37,985 bases of DNA from JANLUX01 sp031366005. GTDB lineage: Bacteria > Bacteroidota > Bacteroidia > AKYH767-A > OLB10. This document shows positions 16,637 to 25,273 of the stretch, in pieces (position 1 is the stretch's first letter; every line of letters starts with the position of its first letter). The notes under the pieces were generated by a model. The model did not search any database. It saw only the letters and a list, made by a program, of their open reading frames with translations, and was not told where the DNA came from. The position numbers and the translations under genes are program-made. Location of the stretch: assembly GCA_031366005.1 (NCBI GenBank), contig JANLZB010000051.1, positions 1-37,985 of the forward strand, read 5' to 3'.

Positions 16637-17932
16637 ATGAAAACTTTAAAATCATCTCCTGAAATAGAATTTGCTTCCGCAAAAAAGATTATCTCTTTTC
16701 AGCAGAAAGAATTGACGCAACTTTTGAAATACTTAGCTAAGAATTCAAAATATTATCAATCTGTTTTTAAAAAGAAAAATATAGCTATTAATAAATCATC
16801 ATTTACAATCTTAGAAAAATTACCATTTACAACCAAAGATGAATTAGCACTGCACAATGAGGATTTTCTCTGTGTAAAGAAAAATAAAGTTGCAGATTTT
16901 GTAACTACTTCCGGAACCTTAAGTGATCCAGTTGCCTTTTATCTCACCAAAAAAGATATTAAGCGATTGGCGTATAATGAGGCGATTTCACTTCAATGTG
17001 CAAATGGAAATAAAAATGATGTGTATCAATTGATGACAACTATTGATAAACGATTTATGGCAGGACTGGCTTATTATCTTGGCGTGAGTTTGATTGGAGC
17101 AGGGATCGTTCGCGTGGGTCCGGGTGCTCCTTACCTGCAATGGGATTCAATTCAACGGTTTCATCCGACTGTGTTGATTGCCATACCTTCTTTTATTCCG
17201 CAGCTGATAAAATATGCGCATGAAAATAATATTGATTATAAAAACTCATCCGTAAAATCCATTGTATGTATCGGTGAACCCGTTCGTAATGCCGATTTTT
17301 CATTGAATGAGTTAGGTAAACGAATCACTTCTCAATGGAATGTAAAACTTTATTCCACTTATGCTTCCACGGAAATGGGTGCTGCGTTTACAGAATGTGA
17401 GTATGGAATGGGTGGCCACTTGCATCCTGAACTTTTGGTATTGGAAGTTGTAGATGAAAAAGGAAAAGCAGTTAAAGAAGGTGAAGTAGGTGAAGTAGTT
17501 GTTACCACCTTGGGTATCGAAGGCATGCCTCTTTTGAGATATAAAACAGGTGACTTGTGTAATGTGTATTATTCTCCATGTAAATGCGGAAGAAATACAA
17601 CACGGCTCGGCCCTGTGGTTGCTCGGCAGCAGCAGATGATAAAATTTAAAGGCACCACTATTTTTCCGGGAGCTATTTTTGATGTATTAAACATGGTGAA
17701 TGAAATTGATTTATTCCAGGTTGAAATATCGCGTGATGAATTTGCAAATGATCTTATTACAATATTGCTTCCTTCTGAAATTTATTCGGTTGAGTTTGAA
17801 CATAACCTCAATTCATTATTCAAATCCAAGCTGAGAGTAACACCGGTTTTAAAATTTATATCGAAAGAAATCCTTAATACAAAAATTCTGAAAGAGGATA
17901 AACGTAAGCCTGAAAGGATAGTATATATTTGA
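16637..17932 (+). CDS. PaaK-like (phenylacetate-CoA ligase family) AMP-binding enzyme
   Basis: 431 residues, the usual PaaK length. ATP-binding loop TTSGTLSDPV, adenylate motif YASTEMGAAFTEC, PLLRYKTGDLC, the Cys-containing CKCGRNTTRLGP segment, and the C-terminal lid with a Lys near the end (ILKEDKRKPERIVYI). It activates a carboxylic acid, typically aromatic, as acyl-AMP and then as CoA (or ACP) thioester. It lies 51 bp after the C45 gene and is likely to load an aryl starter for the flexirubin/aryl-polyene-type pathway. The true substrate cannot be read from sequence. Confidence 0.85.
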   Translation: MKTLKSSPEIEFASAKKIISFQQKELTQLLKYLAKNSKYYQSVFKKKNIAINKSSFTILEKLPFTTKDELALHNEDFLCVKKNKVADFVTTSGTLSDPVAFYLTKKDIKRLAYNEAISLQCANGNKNDVYQLMTTIDKRFMAGLAYYLGVSLIGAGIVRVGPGAPYLQWDSIQRFHPTVLIAIPSFIPQLIKYAHENNIDYKNSSVKSIVCIGEPVRNADFSLNELGKRITSQWNVKLYSTYASTEMGAAFTECEYGMGGHLHPELLVLEVVDEKGKAVKEGEVGEVVVTTLGIEGMPLLRYKTGDLCNVYYSPCKCGRNTTRLGPVVARQQQMIKFKGTTIFPGAIFDVLNMVNEIDLFQVEISRDEFANDLITILLPSEIYSVEFEHNLNSLFKSKLRVTPVLKFISKEILNTKILKEDKRKPERIVYI

Positions 17933-18002
17933 ATTTTAAAAGAATTTTTTTTTGATTTCACAAAAAATGTAATTCCCTCAACAAAATAAATCATCTCTCC
18001 CA

Positions 18003-19292
18003 ATGAAATTTATTAATAGTCTGGAGTTTGCCAGGCAATGTGATGCTAATGATGCTTTAAAAGATTTTCGTGAGCAATTTTATTTTCCGCAACACAATGA
18101 CAAGAACACTTTATACTTTACCGGTAATTCATTGGGGCTGCAACCAAAAAAAACTTCAGAATATGTAAACCAGGAATTAAAAGACTGGGCATCGCTTGGT
18201 GTTGAAGGACACTTTAAAAAAGATACCGGTTGGTTTGGTTATCATGAATTATTACGCGAGTCAACAGCAAGATTAGTTGGAGCATTACCACATGAAGTAG
18301 TTGTGATGAATCAACTCACTGTAAATCTCCACTTGCTGCTGGTTACATTTTATCGCCCAACCAAACAACGTTATAAAATAATTTGTGAAGCAGGAGCTTT
18401 TCCCTCTGACCGTTATGCATTGCAATCACAAGTTAAATTTCATGGCTTTAATGCAGCGGATGCATTGATAGAATTAAAACCAAGAGCCGGAGAATATTTA
18501 TTGCGCGAAGAAGATATTTTAAAAGCGATAAAAGATTGTGGTGATGAATTAGCTGTGCTGATGATGGGTGGCTTGAATTATTATTCAGGTCAGGTATTCG
18601 ATATGCAAACGATTGCAAAAGCTGTGCATGATGTTGGTGCTTATGCAGGTTTTGATTTAGCGCACGCTGCAGGAAATATCAAGTTGAATTTACATGATTG
18701 GAATTTAGATTTTGCCTGTTGGTGTTCTTATAAATATCTGAACACTGGTCCAGGTGGTGTTGCAGGAGTTTTTATACATGAGCAACATGCAACGAATAAA
18801 GCACTTCCGCGGTTTGCTGGCTGGTGGGGAAACGATCCGGAAACAAGATTTCAAATGCTGCATGATTTTGATCCGGTAGCATCTGCTGATGCATGGCAAC
18901 TGAGCAACGCTCCCATTTTACCAATGGCAGCGTTACGTGCTTCAATGGAAATATTTGATAAAGCAGGAATGGATGCCCTCACTAAAAAAAGTTTAATGCT
19001 CACAGGATTTCTGCAATTTGTAATTCAAGACATTCTTGAAAAAAAAAATAACCAATCATTGATAGATATCATTACTCCTTTCGATAAGCAGCAACAAGGG
19101 TGTCAGCTATCATTAATCATAAAACAGAAAGGAAAAAAAGTTTTTGATACTCTTACTGAATCAGGAGTAATTGCTGATTGGCGTGAACCGGATGTGTTGC
19201 GTATTGCTCCTGTTCCGTTGTATAATTCTTTTGAAGATGTATATAGATTTGGTGAAGAGTTAGAGAAAGCAATTATAAATTTTGAGTTATGA
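18003..19292 (+). CDS. kynU: Kynureninase
   Basis: 429 residues, the normal length. PLP-dependent aspartate-aminotransferase-fold enzyme; the PLP Lys is K244 in CWCSYKYLNTGPGG. GNSLGLQPK, FDLAHAAGN and the FAGWWGNDP segment are typical for kynureninase. It cleaves (3-hydroxy)kynurenine to (3-hydroxy)anthranilate and alanine. It lies 20 bp upstream of the kynurenine monooxygenase gene with which it works. The gap of 70 bp from the CoA ligase gene shows no clear terminator or promoter. Confidence 0.96.
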   Translation: MKFINSLEFARQCDANDALKDFREQFYFPQHNDKNTLYFTGNSLGLQPKKTSEYVNQELKDWASLGVEGHFKKDTGWFGYHELLRESTARLVGALPHEVVVMNQLTVNLHLLLVTFYRPTKQRYKIICEAGAFPSDRYALQSQVKFHGFNAADALIELKPRAGEYLLREEDILKAIKDCGDELAVLMMGGLNYYSGQVFDMQTIAKAVHDVGAYAGFDLAHAAGNIKLNLHDWNLDFACWCSYKYLNTGPGGVAGVFIHEQHATNKALPRFAGWWGNDPETRFQMLHDFDPVASADAWQLSNAPILPMAALRASMEIFDKAGMDALTKKSLMLTGFLQFVIQDILEKKNNQSLIDIITPFDKQQQGCQLSLIIKQKGKKVFDTLTESGVIADWREPDVLRIAPVPLYNSFEDVYRFGEELEKAIINFEL

Positions 19293-19312
19293 ATTAAAAC
19301 AACAAACCAATA

Positions 19313-20680
19313 ATGGAAAACTCAAAACTCGAAACTCAAAACTCAAAACTTACCATTGTAGGTGCCGGATTAGTTGGATCATTGCTTAGCATTTATTTAG
19401 CAAGAAAAGGTTTTAATGTAAGCATATATGAACGCAGATCCGATATGCGCAAAAACAGAATTTCAGCCGGACGTTCTATTAATCTTGCTTTAAGCGATAG
19501 AGGTTGGAGAGGATTGGAAGGAGTTGGAATCGCGGATGAAATTCGCAAGGTTGCCATACCGATGAAAGGCAGAATGATACATTCAACAGACGGTAAAATA
19601 AATTTTCAACCTTACGGAAAAGAAGGACAGGCTATTAATTCTGTATCACGCGGAGGATTGAATTGTGTGCTCATGGATTTAGCAGAAAAAGAAGGAGTAA
19701 AAATTTATTTTAATCAACGATGCACCCATGTTGATTTAAAAAATGGCTCTGCAACTTTTCAAAATGAGGAAACACATACATCAACAACTGCTGAAGCTGA
19801 CAGGATTTTTGCAACTGACGGTGCCTTCAGCGCTGTGCGATTACAAATGCAGACATTGATGGATCGTTTTGAATATTCTCAACATTATTTAGAACATGGT
19901 TACAAAGAATTAACTATTCCACCTGCTGCTGATGGAAATTTTGCAATGGATCCTAATGCATTACATATTTGGCCACGTGGCACTTATATGTTAATTGCGT
20001 TACCCAATCTTGATAAAAGTTTCACCTGCACATTGTTTTTCCCTTTTGAAGGAGAAAATTCTTTTGCTTCATTAGACACAGTAAAAAAAATGTCAGCGTT
20101 TTTTAATATTCATTTTACTGATGCAGTTTCACTGATGCCAACATTAGCACATGACTATTTTAACAATCCATCTTCAAGTCTGGTTACCATAAAATGTTTT
20201 CCATGGAGTGTGAGTGATAAGGTTTTATTGTTGGGTGATGCAGCGCATGCAATCGTACCTTTTTACGGACAGGGAATGAATTGTGGTTTTGAAGATTGCG
20301 TAGTGCTTGATCAGTTGATGAATCAATATGGCGATGACTGGAAAACAATTTTCACTGAGTTTGAACAAACACGTAAACCGGATGGTGATGCAATAGGTGA
20401 ATTAGCTGTTGGAAATTTTTTCGAGATGCGTGATAAAGTCGGTCATCTTGAATTTTTGTTGCAGAAAAAAATTGAAGCACGTTTCAATGCAAAGTATCCT
20501 GACAAATGGATTCCGCTTTATACAATGGTAACTTACAGTCCGCACATCCGATACAGTGAAGCAATGCGTGAAGGACAAAGACAAGAACGAATTATGCAAC
20601 AAGTGATGCAACTACCAGAAATTGAAATTAAATGGGACAGTGAAGAGGTGGAAAAATTAATGCTTGAATTGCTCATATAA
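19313..20680 (+). CDS. kmo: Kynurenine 3-monooxygenase
   Basis: 455 residues. FAD-binding GAGLVG near the N-terminus, ERRSDMRK, AGRSINLALSDRGW and the GDAAHAIVPFYGQGMNCGFEDC motif are characteristic of KMO. The enzyme hydroxylates L-kynurenine with NADPH and O2, giving the 3-hydroxykynurenine used by the upstream kynU product. The pathway leads to 3-hydroxyanthranilate and quinolinate/NAD; the dioxygenases at either end are not in this window. The first 12 residues (ENSKLETQNSKL) are coded by an AACTC-type simple repeat. The conserved fold starts at residue 13, so this leader is probably dispensable. Confidence 0.96.
   Translation: MENSKLETQNSKLTIVGAGLVGSLLSIYLARKGFNVSIYERRSDMRKNRISAGRSINLALSDRGWRGLEGVGIADEIRKVAIPMKGRMIHSTDGKINFQPYGKEGQAINSVSRGGLNCVLMDLAEKEGVKIYFNQRCTHVDLKNGSATFQNEETHTSTTAEADRIFATDGAFSAVRLQMQTLMDRFEYSQHYLEHGYKELTIPPAADGNFAMDPNALHIWPRGTYMLIALPNLDKSFTCTLFFPFEGENSFASLDTVKKMSAFFNIHFTDAVSLMPTLAHDYFNNPSSSLVTIKCFPWSVSDKVLLLGDAAHAIVPFYGQGMNCGFEDCVVLDQLMNQYGDDWKTIFTEFEQTRKPDGDAIGELAVGNFFEMRDKVGHLEFLLQKKIEARFNAKYPDKWIPLYTMVTYSPHIRYSEAMREGQRQERIMQQVMQLPEIEIKWDSEEVEKLMLELLI
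19317..19350 (+). repeat. AACTC(A/G)A-type simple repeat at the kmo 5' end
   Basis: Several tandem variants of AAAACTC/GAAACTC. They are translated as ENSKLETQNSKL before the Rossmann fold. Copy-number change in 11-base or other non-triplet units would shift the frame. Confidence 0.7.
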
Positions 20681-20683
20681 TAT

Positions 20684-20701
20684 AATAATTGAAAAATTAT
20701 T
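20684..20701. terminator. Weak AT-only hairpin between convergent kmo and DUF4296 genes
   Basis: AATAATT-GAAA-AATTATT, a 7-bp AT stem. It overlaps the DUF4296 stop codon. Stability would be low, so terminator function is doubtful. Confidence 0.25.
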
Positions 20702-21098
20702 TAGGAATATGACTTTTGCTTTTGCTAAGTTCATTAATAACCTCTTCATAAATTTTATTCAATAAATCTAAATGATGAGAGTAGTATGAAAAACTCTCAC
20801 GGAATTGCTGCTCCGTGATTTTATTTTTTTCAAAGAGGTTTCTGTAATATCCGGCTGCAATATTTTTTGTTGAATCATTAAGTGCAAGATATTTATTTTG
20901 AATAGTTGCTTCAGCAATATGTACATCAACCAGAACTTGAATCATTTTATTTTTTGAAAGAATATTCTCCGGAATTTTTTCTTCCTTTTTCGAACACGAA
21001 ATAAGAAAGGTAAATAAAACGCAGAGACACAAAGGCGCAAAGAATAACTCTGCGTTTTTGCGTCTTTGCGTTGAAAAAAAACTTGTCAATTTATTCAT
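20697..21098 (-). CDS. DUF4296 lipoprotein
   Basis: 133 residues. A lipobox-like FLISC with Cys followed by SKKEEK marks an exported lipoprotein, likely on the outer membrane or facing the periplasm. The mature part is the Bacteroidota family DUF4296: VDVHIAEATIQNKY, RNLFEKNKITEQQFRESFSYYSHHL. Function unknown. The start overlaps the dihydroorotase stop by 4 bp, a linkage I recall from other Bacteroidota. Oddity: most of the signal peptide (RRKNAELFFAPLCLCVLF) is coded by an intergenic-type repeat element (21019-21073), so the hydrophobic core of the signal appears to have been supplied or lengthened by an insertion. Confidence 0.82.
   Translation of the reverse strand: MNKLTSFFSTQRRKNAELFFAPLCLCVLFTFLISCSKKEEKIPENILSKNKMIQVLVDVHIAEATIQNKYLALNDSTKNIAAGYYRNLFEKNKITEQQFRESFSYYSHHLDLLNKIYEEVINELSKSKSHIPK
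21019..21073. repeat. Hairpin repeat (GCAGAG/AAGACGCAAA family) inside a lipoprotein signal peptide
   Basis: Two related arms of about 25 bases in inverted orientation (ACGCAGAGACACAAAGGCGC... and ...TTTGCGTCTTTGCGTT) with a 5-base AT loop. I recall this family from intergenic DNA of Bacteroidota; here it lies in the 5' part of the DUF4296 gene and is translated. Confidence 0.8.
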
Positions 21099-22432
21099 CT
21101 TTCAAACAACAAGCGTTGCCCTTTTACCTCTTCAAAAAAATTTCCGTTTTCATAAACTATATTTCCGTTTACAAAAGTATGTTTAACAGCAGCGTTAAAT
21201 TCTACTCCTTCAAAAGGCGACCATCCGCATTTGGCAACAATGTTTGTTTTTTCAACTTTCCATTTTTTATTAAGATCAACCAAAACTAAATCCCCAAAAT
21301 ATCCTTCACGGATAAAACCTCTTTTTTCAATTTGAAAACAAACTGCAGGAGCATGACACATCTTTTCTGCAATTTTTTCTAATGAGATTTTTTGTTGATG
21401 ATAAAATTCTAGCATTGCAACTAAACTATGTTGAACCAATGGTCCACCCGAAGGAGCCTTGGTATAAACCGTTTGTTTTTCTTCAATGGTATGTGGTGCA
21501 TGATCAGTTGCAATGATGTCAATACGATTCTCAAGCACCGCATTAAAAATTGCTGCTCTGTCTTTTTTAGTTTTAATTGCAGGATTCCATTTTATCAGAT
21601 TTCCCAAACGTTCGTAATCATCATCACTAAACCAAAGATGATGAATGCATGCTTCGGCTGTAATTCTTTTTTTCTCTAATGGAATGGAATTATCAAAAAG
21701 AGAAATTTCCTTTGCGGTTGAAATGTGGAGGATATGCAAACGCGTATTGTGTTTTTTTGCAAGTTCAACTGCAAACGAAGATGACTTGTAACACGCTTCC
21801 TCACTTCTTATCAATGGATGAAATTTAACCGGGATATCATCACCAAATTTTTCTTTGTATATAGCTAAATTATTTTTGATAGTGATTTCATCCTCACAAT
21901 GTGTTGCAATCAGCATTGGTGATTTTGAAAAAATATTTTCTAACGCAACTTGATTATCCACCAACATATCTCCTGTTGATGAACCCATAAATATTTTTAT
22001 CCCGCAAACATTTTTGGGATTTGTTTTTAATACTTCTTCAAGGTTATTATTTGAAGCTCCCATGAAAAAAGAAAAATTTGCCAACGATTTTTTAGAAGCA
22101 ATTTGATATTTTTCTTCCAGCAATTCCTGAGTTAAAGTATTAGGAACTGTGTTTGGCATTTCCATGTAAGAAGTAACACCTCCTGCCACAGCTGCCTTTG
22201 ATTCCGTATAAATTTCTCCTTTGTGAGTTAATCCCGGTTCACGAAAATGGACCTGATCATCAATAACACCGGGAAACAAATGCAAACCCTCAGCATTTAT
22301 TTCTTTATAATTTTTATTGGAAGAAATGTTTTTGTCAATCTTTGAAATCAACCCATCTTCAATAAGCACATCAGAAGTAAATATTTTTCCTTCATTGATA
22401 ATGGTTGCATTGCGGATGATAATGGAGGACAT
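21095..22432 (-). CDS. pyrC: Dihydroorotase (class I type)
   Basis: 445 residues. Metal and substrate motifs in order: DDQVHFREPG, GIKIFMGSSTGD (where the carboxylated Lys is expected), ATHCED, LHILHIST, and the catalytic Asp in IIATDHAPHT. It closes N-carbamoyl-aspartate to dihydroorotate in pyrimidine synthesis. Length and motifs match the allantoinase-like DHOases of Bacteroidota. It lies 33 bp after fumC, with an AT-rich spacer, and is coupled by a 4-bp overlap to the DUF4296 gene. Confidence 0.95.
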   Translation of the reverse strand: MSSIIIRNATIINEGKIFTSDVLIEDGLISKIDKNISSNKNYKEINAEGLHLFPGVIDDQVHFREPGLTHKGEIYTESKAAVAGGVTSYMEMPNTVPNTLTQELLEEKYQIASKKSLANFSFFMGASNNNLEEVLKTNPKNVCGIKIFMGSSTGDMLVDNQVALENIFSKSPMLIATHCEDEITIKNNLAIYKEKFGDDIPVKFHPLIRSEEACYKSSSFAVELAKKHNTRLHILHISTAKEISLFDNSIPLEKKRITAEACIHHLWFSDDDYERLGNLIKWNPAIKTKKDRAAIFNAVLENRIDIIATDHAPHTIEEKQTVYTKAPSGGPLVQHSLVAMLEFYHQQKISLEKIAEKMCHAPAVCFQIEKRGFIREGYFGDLVLVDLNKKWKVEKTNIVAKCGWSPFEGVEFNAAVKHTFVNGNIVYENGNFFEEVKGQRLLFER

Positions 22433-22465
22433 GAAAATCTAAAATCTATAATTCATAATTTAAAA

Positions 22466-23863
22466 TTAAATCTTTCCCACCATCTCTTCCGGTTTCACCC
22501 ATTCATCAAACTGTTCTGAAGTTACATACCCCAAATCAATGGCAGTTTGTTTTAATGTCTTTCCTTGTTTGTGTGCAGTCTGTGCAATTTCTGCTGCTTT
22601 GTAATAACCGATTTTCGTGTTGAGTGCTGTCACCAACATCAACGAATTATTCAGATTATTTTTAATGTTTTCTTCAATAGGTTCAATACCCACAGCGCAT
22701 TTATCATTAAACGAAACACATACATCTCCAATCAATCTTGCTGAATGCAAAAAATTATAAATCATCATTGGTTTAAAAACATTCAATTCAAAATGACCTG
22801 TTGCTCCGCCAATATTGATGGCAACATCATTTCCTAAAACCTGTCCAGCCACCATGGTCATTGCTTCGCATTGTGTGGGATTTACTTTGCCAGGCATAAT
22901 AGATGATCCAGGCTCATTATCGGGTATATGCAATTCTCCGATTCCACAACGAGGACCCGATGCAAGTAAACGGATATCATTTGCAATTTTCATCAGTGAA
23001 CAGGCAACAGTTTTTAATGCACCATGCGATTCAACTATGGCATCGTGTGCCGCTAAAGCTTCAAATTTATTTTCAGCAGTAACAAAAGGAAGTTTGGTTA
23101 ATGATGCAATATGTTTTGCAACACTCACATCGTAGTTGGATGGTGTGTTGATTCCGGTACCAACAGCAGTTCCTCCTAAAGCAAGTTCCCTAAGATGTGA
23201 TAAAGTATTTTCAATGGCTCTGATTCCATGATTGAGTTGAGAAACATAACCTGATATTTCCTGACCCAAAGTAAGCGGTGTTGCATCCATCAAATGCGTA
23301 CGGCCAATCTTCACTATTTTCATAAATGCTTTTGATTTTTCAGCAAGTGTGTCGCGCAGTTTTTTAATTCCCGGAATAGTTGACTCCACTAAAATCTTAT
23401 ACGCAGCAATATGCATTGCTGTTGGAAAAGTATCATTGGAGGATTGGGATTTATTCACATCATCATTAGGATAAATAATTTTTTTTTCATCCAACAAATT
23501 TCCACCACTTAAGACATGCGCACGGTAAGCAATCACTTCATTCACATTCATGTTTGATTGTGTACCGCTTCCTGTTTGCCAAACTACGAGCGGGAACTGA
23601 TCATCTAATTTTCCTTCCAGTATTTCATCACATACTTTTCCAATCAAATCGCTTTTATTTTTTTCTAAAACGCCTGCATCAAGATTGGTTAATGCCGCAG
23701 CCTTTTTCAAATATGCAAATGCACGAATTATTTCTTTGGGCATCTTGTTGATGTCCTCTGCTATTTTAAAATTATCTATGGAACGTTGCGTTTGTGCGCC
23801 CCAATAAACATTTGCGGGAACTTCTACTATTCCCATAGTGTCTTTTTCTTTGCGGAAAGTCAT
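22466..23863 (-). CDS. fumC: Class II fumarate hydratase
   Basis: 465 residues, the normal class II length. The superfamily signature GSSIMPGKVNPTQCEA carries the flexible catalytic Ser loop; GRTHLMDATPLTLG and TGTGINTPSNYD-like segments and the N-terminal DTMGIVEVP are typical of FumC. It hydrates fumarate to malate without an iron-sulfur cluster. It lies 12 bp after an unknown gene and 33 bp before pyrC, as part of a run of minus-strand genes from prfB. Confidence 0.96.
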   Translation of the reverse strand: MTFRKEKDTMGIVEVPANVYWGAQTQRSIDNFKIAEDINKMPKEIIRAFAYLKKAAALTNLDAGVLEKNKSDLIGKVCDEILEGKLDDQFPLVVWQTGSGTQSNMNVNEVIAYRAHVLSGGNLLDEKKIIYPNDDVNKSQSSNDTFPTAMHIAAYKILVESTIPGIKKLRDTLAEKSKAFMKIVKIGRTHLMDATPLTLGQEISGYVSQLNHGIRAIENTLSHLRELALGGTAVGTGINTPSNYDVSVAKHIASLTKLPFVTAENKFEALAAHDAIVESHGALKTVACSLMKIANDIRLLASGPRCGIGELHIPDNEPGSSIMPGKVNPTQCEAMTMVAGQVLGNDVAINIGGATGHFELNVFKPMMIYNFLHSARLIGDVCVSFNDKCAVGIEPIEENIKNNLNNSLMLVTALNTKIGYYKAAEIAQTAHKQGKTLKQTAIDLGYVTSEQFDEWVKPEEMVGKI

Positions 23864-23875
23864 GGTGTTAAAATT

Positions 23876-24460
23876 TTAACTTGATTTCTTTTTGTTTTCT
23901 TCAATATCCTTAAGCACTCGTTGAAAGTATTCGTCCATCGTTTCACCCGTTTTAATTGGCTTAGATTCAAATGCAAATTGAACTGCATTCAACAAACGAT
24001 TCATAAAACTAAATTTTTTATCTAACAGGTTTTCATCGCCTGTTTCCCAATATTCGCCTTCATCATCTAATTTAAAACGAACAAGATATATAGTGCTGAT
24101 ATATTTTAAAATGTGAACCACAAGTTTATGAATATGCGGACCTGCAAATTGAGTTTTAACAGAAATGTATTCTGAATGAAAATCTCTGTGACCCATTTCA
24201 TAAAGGGAAAACTGCATTATACCTACTAATTTTTTGTTTGATGCAAAAGTCAGGCACACCGGTTCACACTCAGGAGGACTGAATGAAATTCCATATGCTT
24301 TATCAAAAAACGTTTTTTTATTATCAGACTTCGGAAATTCTTTTTTGAAAATATGATACTTCCAGTCATTAGCGATAGCAATGTCCTGTACTTCCTCTAT
24401 CATATCAGCTAAAGATGCTGATGCCTTAAAGTTTCCCTTATAATGAATACTTAATCCCAT
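23876..24460 (-). CDS. Conserved protein of unknown function (194 aa)
   Basis: I do not recognise this family. No signal peptide or membrane segment is visible. The N-terminus reads MGLSIHYKGNF, the middle has an SFSPPECEPVCLTFASNKKL segment and QFAGPHIHKLVVHILKYI, and the C-terminus is lysine-rich (EENKKKSS). It looks like a soluble cytoplasmic alpha/beta protein. It is 9 bp after the ArsC-like gene and 12 bp before fumC, so it is probably co-transcribed with them. Confidence 0.75.
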   Translation of the reverse strand: MGLSIHYKGNFKASASLADMIEEVQDIAIANDWKYHIFKKEFPKSDNKKTFFDKAYGISFSPPECEPVCLTFASNKKLVGIMQFSLYEMGHRDFHSEYISVKTQFAGPHIHKLVVHILKYISTIYLVRFKLDDEGEYWETGDENLLDKKFSFMNRLLNAVQFAFESKPIKTGETMDEYFQRVLKDIEENKKKSS

Positions 24461-24469
24461 GTTTTTGTC

Positions 24470-24817
24470 TCATTTTATGAAATCAATAATTGTTTCCACA
24501 GGTCTTCCGATAATTGCTTTTCCATCTTTCACAACAATTGGTCTTTCAATCAGAATCGGGTTTTGATTTAATATTTTAATCCATTCAGCGTTACTTATTT
24601 TTTTGCCTTCAAATTTTTCTTTGTACAAAGGTTCTTTTTTTCTAACTAATTGTTCGGCTTTCATCCCAAGCATCGTCAAAATTTCTTTTATTTCTTTTTC
24701 AGAGGGTGTATTTACAAGATATTCTACTTTCTCAAATTTTTCTTTTGAATTTTTTCTTATCTCCTTTAAAGCGGTTTGACAAGTTGCACAATTAATTTTG
24801 AAATATACTTTGAGCAT
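24470..24817 (-). CDS. ArsC/Spx-family thioredoxin-fold protein
   Basis: 115 residues with the ArsC pattern: a N-terminal CATC (C-x-x-C) after the first strand, and ILIERPIVVKDGKAIIGRP near the C-terminus, which holds the cis-Pro and conserved Arg of this family. Members include glutaredoxin-dependent arsenate reductases and redox regulators (Spx). No other arsenic gene is present, so an arsenate role is not supported by context. It directly follows the GxxExxY cassette in the direction of transcription. Confidence 0.88.
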   Translation of the reverse strand: MLKVYFKINCATCQTALKEIRKNSKEKFEKVEYLVNTPSEKEIKEILTMLGMKAEQLVRKKEPLYKEKFEGKKISNAEWIKILNQNPILIERPIVVKDGKAIIGRPVETIIDFIK

Positions 24818-24827
24818 TCTTTATTTT

Positions 24828-24868
24828 TACCACTAAGTCATGGAGTTCACATAGAAACACTTAGAATT
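24828..24868 (+). repeat. Left inverted arm of the GxxExxY cassette
   Basis: TACCACTAAGTCATGGAGTT, then CACATAGAAACACTTAGAA. It matches, with scattered differences, the complement of the arm at 25274-25316. It contains the stop codon of the enclosed gene and begins 10 bp past the ArsC-like start. Confidence 0.8.
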
Positions 24869-25271
24869 TTGATAATGATGCAAACTCCTCTGTTACTAAC
24901 GAGACTACCTGACTTGTAATATTTTCACAATGAAAATTTATTAATAAACCCTTTGGTTTACTTGATAACTTCAAATAAGACAGAAGCTGCGCTTTGTAAA
25001 GCGGAATCATTATGTCAACGGCTTTTAATTCTACAATTATTAAATCGTTAACCAATAAATCCAATTTCAGAATTCCACCCAAATCTTTGTCTTTGTATTT
25101 AACCGCAACATATAGTTGCGATTGAATTTTTAATCCTTGTACTTTTATCTCTTCAATTAAACATTGTTCGTAAATTGATTCCAATAATCCAGGACCAAGA
25201 TGTTTATGTACTTCAATTGCACACCCAACAATTTTATATGCAACATCATTTATGTATTTCTGAGTAACCAT
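24861..25271 (-). CDS. GxxExxY protein, predicted PD-(D/E)XK (PDDEXK_3) nuclease
   Basis: 136 residues. The family-naming motif is GLLESIY (after EVHKHLGPG), and the nuclease core is KLDLLVNDLIIVELKAV, giving the D...ExK arrangement of the PD-(D/E)XK fold. LYKAQLLSYLKLSSKPKGLLINF is the usual C-terminal part. The function is not established; members are commonly lone genes present in several copies per genome. Here the gene fills a cassette between inverted arms (24828 and 25274), placed exactly between prfB and the ArsC-like gene without damaging either. Confidence 0.9.
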   Translation of the reverse strand: MVTQKYINDVAYKIVGCAIEVHKHLGPGLLESIYEQCLIEEIKVQGLKIQSQLYVAVKYKDKDLGGILKLDLLVNDLIIVELKAVDIMIPLYKAQLLSYLKLSSKPKGLLINFHCENITSQVVSLVTEEFASLSKF

Positions 25272-25273
25272 CT

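Noticed and set aside
24470..24817. Arsenic-resistance role for the ArsC-like gene
   Set aside because: No ArsB/Acr3, ArsR or related gene nearby; neighbours are housekeeping genes.
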